Positions 58,994 to 64,000 of a DNA stretch of 64,000 nt are shown in pieces. The DNA comes from Vibrio sp. CDRSL-10 TSBA (lineage in GTDB: Bacteria > Pseudomonadota > Gammaproteobacteria > Enterobacterales > Vibrionaceae). The position numbers and the translations under genes were made by a program. Position 1 is the stretch's first letter, and each line of letters begins with the position of its first letter. The notes beneath the pieces are model-generated. The model made no database searches, had not been told where the DNA came from, and saw only the letters and a program-made list of their open reading frames with translations. The stretch covers positions 248,001 through 312,000 of the forward strand of contig CP155566.1 in assembly GCA_039696685.1 (NCBI GenBank), written 5' to 3'.

Positions 58994-59762
58994 GACCGTA
59001 ACTACTCCGAATCTGACGGAGTTGTTAACCCTGACTAAGGTGCAGCAAACGCTGCACCTGGCAGAGATTAACGCTTATCTGGAAACATTAACTGCTCAGG
59101 AGCGCGTTGCGTGGGCACTGGATAACCTGCAGGGAACCCATGCGGTTTCTTCCAGCTTTGGTATCCAGGCTGCTGTGATGCTGCACCTGGTCACATCAGT
59201 GAAGAAAGATGTCCCGGTTGTTCTGACCGATACCGGTTATCTGTTTCCTGAGACGTATCAGTTTATTGACCAGTTGACTGAGCGCCTGGACCTGAATCTG
59301 AAAATTTACTCGGCCGAGCTGTCGCCTGCCTGGCAGGAAGCGCGTTTCGGTAAATTGTGGGAACAAGGGGTGACCGGCATTGAGCAGTACAACAAACTGA
59401 ACAAAGTCGAGCCTATGCGCCGAGCTCTGAATGAGTTGGAAGTGGGGACCTGGTTCTCTGGTCTGCGTCGTGAACAATCTAAGTCACGTGCAACCTTACC
59501 TATTCTTGGTATCCAAAATGGTGTGTTTAAATTTTTACCGGTCATCGACTGGACTAACAAAGACGTGCACTACTATTTAGAAGAACACAACCTGCCATAC
59601 CATCCGTTATGGGAGCAGGGGTACCTTTCAGTTGGTGATACCCATACCACACGTAAGTGGGAACCGGGTATGAGTGAAGAAGAAACCCGTTTCTTTGGTT
59701 TGAAACGAGAGTGTGGTCTTCACGAAGATACACCACCTGAACAGGATGGTTCGGGTATTTAA
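58986..59762 (+). CDS. cysH: Phosphoadenosine phosphosulfate reductase
   Basis: Thioredoxin-dependent reduction of PAPS to sulfite, the step that feeds CysJI. PP-loop fold with [23 protein letters not shown] and the C-terminal catalytic KRECGLH. I chose ATG 58986 (MPETVTTPN, 258 residues) because AGAGGGA precedes it and the longer frame lies inside cysI. No second Cys pair, so the PAPS rather than APS type is inferred. Confidence 0.97.
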   Translation: MPETVTTPNLTELLTLTKVQQTLHLAEINAYLETLTAQERVAWALDNLQGTHAVSSSFGIQAAVMLHLVTSVKKDVPVVLTDTGYLFPETYQFIDQLTERLDLNLKIYSAELSPAWQEARFGKLWEQGVTGIEQYNKLNKVEPMRRALNELEVGTWFSGLRREQSKSRATLPILGIQNGVFKFLPVIDWTNKDVHYYLEEHNLPYHPLWEQGYLSVGDTHTTRKWEPGMSEEETRFFGLKRECGLHEDTPPEQDGSGI

Positions 59763-59774
59763 TCCGAAACAGAT

Positions 59775-59803
59775 AAAAAAAGCCGCGTCAGCGGCTTTTT
59801 TTA
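59775..59803 (+). terminator. Terminator of cysJIH
   Basis: AAAAAAAGCCGC-gtca-GCGGCTTTTTTT lies 12 bases past the stop. Confidence 0.92.
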
Positions 59804-59856
59804 TCTTAGTTGTTTTGTCTTTTCTGCCTGGCTTACCACCCCTAAAGGTATAACTC

Positions 59857-59865
59857 TGTGGATAA
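59857..59865 (-). promoter_or_regulatory. DnaA box upstream of the rRNA promoters
   Basis: TGTGGATAA is a perfect consensus 9-mer on the minus strand, about 95 bases before the P1 -35. A single box by itself may be chance. Confidence 0.4.
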
Positions 59866-59959
59866 GTTGTTGCCAAGTTTGGGGTAAAAATGGATAAATA
59901 AGGCTTTGAGTGTTAAATCGCCACTTAAGCGTTATTTTTGCATTTTTTTGAAATATCGC

Positions 59960-59987
59960 TTGCCAACGGGAAGCAACTCTCTATAAT
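59960..59987 (+). promoter_or_regulatory. rRNA promoter P1
   Basis: TTGCCA, a 16-base spacer and TATAAT with a GC-rich discriminator (gccgcc). The bases before it (59930-59955) are A/T tracts like an UP element. Confidence 0.85.
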
Positions 59988-59991
59988 GCCG

Positions 59992-60040
59992 CCTCACTGA
60001 CACGGCAGACGCCACAAGGCTTCAGCGCTGGTCAGTGAGG
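59992..60040 (+). repeat. Perfect 10-bp inverted repeat at the start of the P1 transcript
   Basis: CCTCACTGAC (59992-60001) pairs with GTCAGTGAGG (60031-60040). It lies between P1 and P2, so only P1 RNA would begin with this hairpin. Confidence 0.7.
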
Positions 60041-60075
60041 TGAAAAGCTTCTGAGAAATAAATTTGAAAAAGTGT

Positions 60076-60103
60076 TTGACTCTTCAAATTAACTCGCTAG
60101 AAT
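60076..60103 (+). promoter_or_regulatory. rRNA promoter P2
   Basis: TTGACT, a 16-base spacer and TAGAAT, followed by cacctccgc. About 116 bases downstream of P1, the usual tandem layout. Confidence 0.85.
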
Positions 60104-60139
60104 GCACCTCCGCTTTGAGAGAAAAGCTTCTCGAAAAGC

Positions 60140-60152
60140 AAGCTCTTTAACA
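60140..60152 (+). promoter_or_regulatory. boxA antitermination site in the rRNA leader
   Basis: AGCTCTTTAACAA matches the boxA core that loads the Nus factors. Downstream, AATCATTCG (60258-60266) pairs with CGAATGATT (61931-61939) on the far side of 16S, part of the RNase III processing stem. Confidence 0.8.
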
Positions 60153-60375
60153 ATATAAACCTATCAATCTGTGTGGGCACTCGTTGATGATAATCAAAGA
60201 TGATTCTAAAGAATCAACTTAGGTATCAATGAACTGAGTGACCAAATTTGAATGAGCAATCATTCGAGCACAGTCAATTCATTATCGTTCTCCTTTTTTA
60301 TAAAGGAACAACGATAATAGCTTTGAATTACTAAGGTAATTTGAAGTCAGTATTCATTGAGCCGAACAAAATCTT

Positions 60376-61928
<1,553 letters not shown>

Positions 61929-62241
61929 TACGAATGATTATTGCGATGAGTGTTCACACAGATTGATGGTTTTGAAGCGTAATGCTTCGAGCTGTTATTG
62001 CTCTTTAACAATTTGGAAAGCTGACAAAACAAACTTTATTCCTTGTGAATAAGATTTGTTTGTAAAGTTCTCAATGTATTCCTAATTGGAATACACCAAC
62101 AACACATTCAAGTGTGCTTGGTAGAAACTTGTTTTCAAGTTTCAAAATTGAGTCCGGCAAAATCAAGTCTGCATCATGTTTAAATAATTGCAGACAAACT
62201 TGGTGACTTGTTCATCAACTCGAAACTCCTTCGGGTTGTAT
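61929..62241 (+). other. 16S-23S spacer without tRNA
   Basis: 313 bases. No cloverleaf for Glu, Ile, Ala or any other tRNA is present, so this is a tRNA-free rrn operon. It contains a boxA (TGCTCTTTAACA, 61999-62010) and several inverted repeats. Confidence 0.85.

Positions 62242-64000
<1,759 letters not shown>

Noticed and set aside
61929..62241. tRNA genes in the 16S-23S spacer
   Set aside because: No cloverleaf, TTCGAAT-type T loop or CCA end occurs in the spacer.

Overview
The window is chromosomal DNA from a gammaproteobacterium of the genus Vibrio, most likely the main chromosome of a species in the cholerae/fluvialis part of the genus. The evidence is the gene order (rpoBC, rsd, nudC, hemE; orn, tRNA-Gly, queG, tsaE, amiB, mutL, miaA, hfq, hflXKC; yheO, tusDCB, rpsL, rpsG, fusA, tuf; bfd, bfr; cysJIH; rrn), protein sequences that read as Vibrio throughout, and a Vibrio-type 16S rRNA. 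The species is inferred, not proven.

Layout. 1-5.7 kb: end of rpoB and all of rpoC. 5.9-10.6 kb: rsd (left) diverging from nudC, then hemE, a TetR-family regulator and a DHH phosphoesterase. 10.7-20.0 kb: a mostly leftward block: envC, an IS50-like insertion sequence, gpmM, an EamA transporter, a DASS anion symporter, psd and rsgA. 20.2-23.2 kb: orn, then 17 tRNA or tRNA-like genes (8 normal tRNA-Gly-GCC, 4 initiator tRNA-fMet, 5 tRNA-Gly-like genes with a rebuilt T arm), closed by a terminator. 23.2-23.65 kb: an AT-rich gap with perfect DnaA boxes and an IHF site, in the place where E. coli carries datA. 23.6-34.5 kb: queG (left), then tsaE-amiB-mutL-miaA-hfq-hflX-hflK-hflC and a DUF2065 gene. 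34.6-38.8 kb: slyX and a WD40-like lipoprotein (left), fkpA, yheO and tusDCB. 38.9-46.1 kb: the str operon, bfd/bfr, and rpsF-priB-rpsR-rplI. 46.1-55.3 kb: a DUF481 gene, dnaB, alr, a YjbQ-family gene, pgi, cheX, zur/dusA, pspG and a small unknown gene. 55.4-59.8 kb: the cysJIH sulfite-reduction operon. 59.9-64.0 kb: an rRNA operon with two promoters, complete 16S, a tRNA-free spacer and the start of 23S.

Most genes are housekeeping: transcription, translation, tRNA modification, cell division (EnvC activates amidases such as AmiB), lipid and wall precursors, and replication (DnaB and the datA-like site). The only clear mobile DNA is the IS, which sits inside the terminator hairpin of gpmM.

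A caution on quality: eight reading frames (rpoC, rsd, envC, the transposase, a DASS transporter, mutL, a WD40 lipoprotein, yheO), and probably a DUF481 gene, are each broken by one extra base, often in a short homopolymer run. Because rpoC is essential, these look mainly like sequencing or assembly errors, and those genes are annotated as full-length with the shift noted.

The most interesting items are the five tRNA-Gly-like genes that have lost both halves of the tRNA elbow, the datA-like site, a candidate small RNA between nudC and hemE, and the IS inserted in a terminator palindrome.
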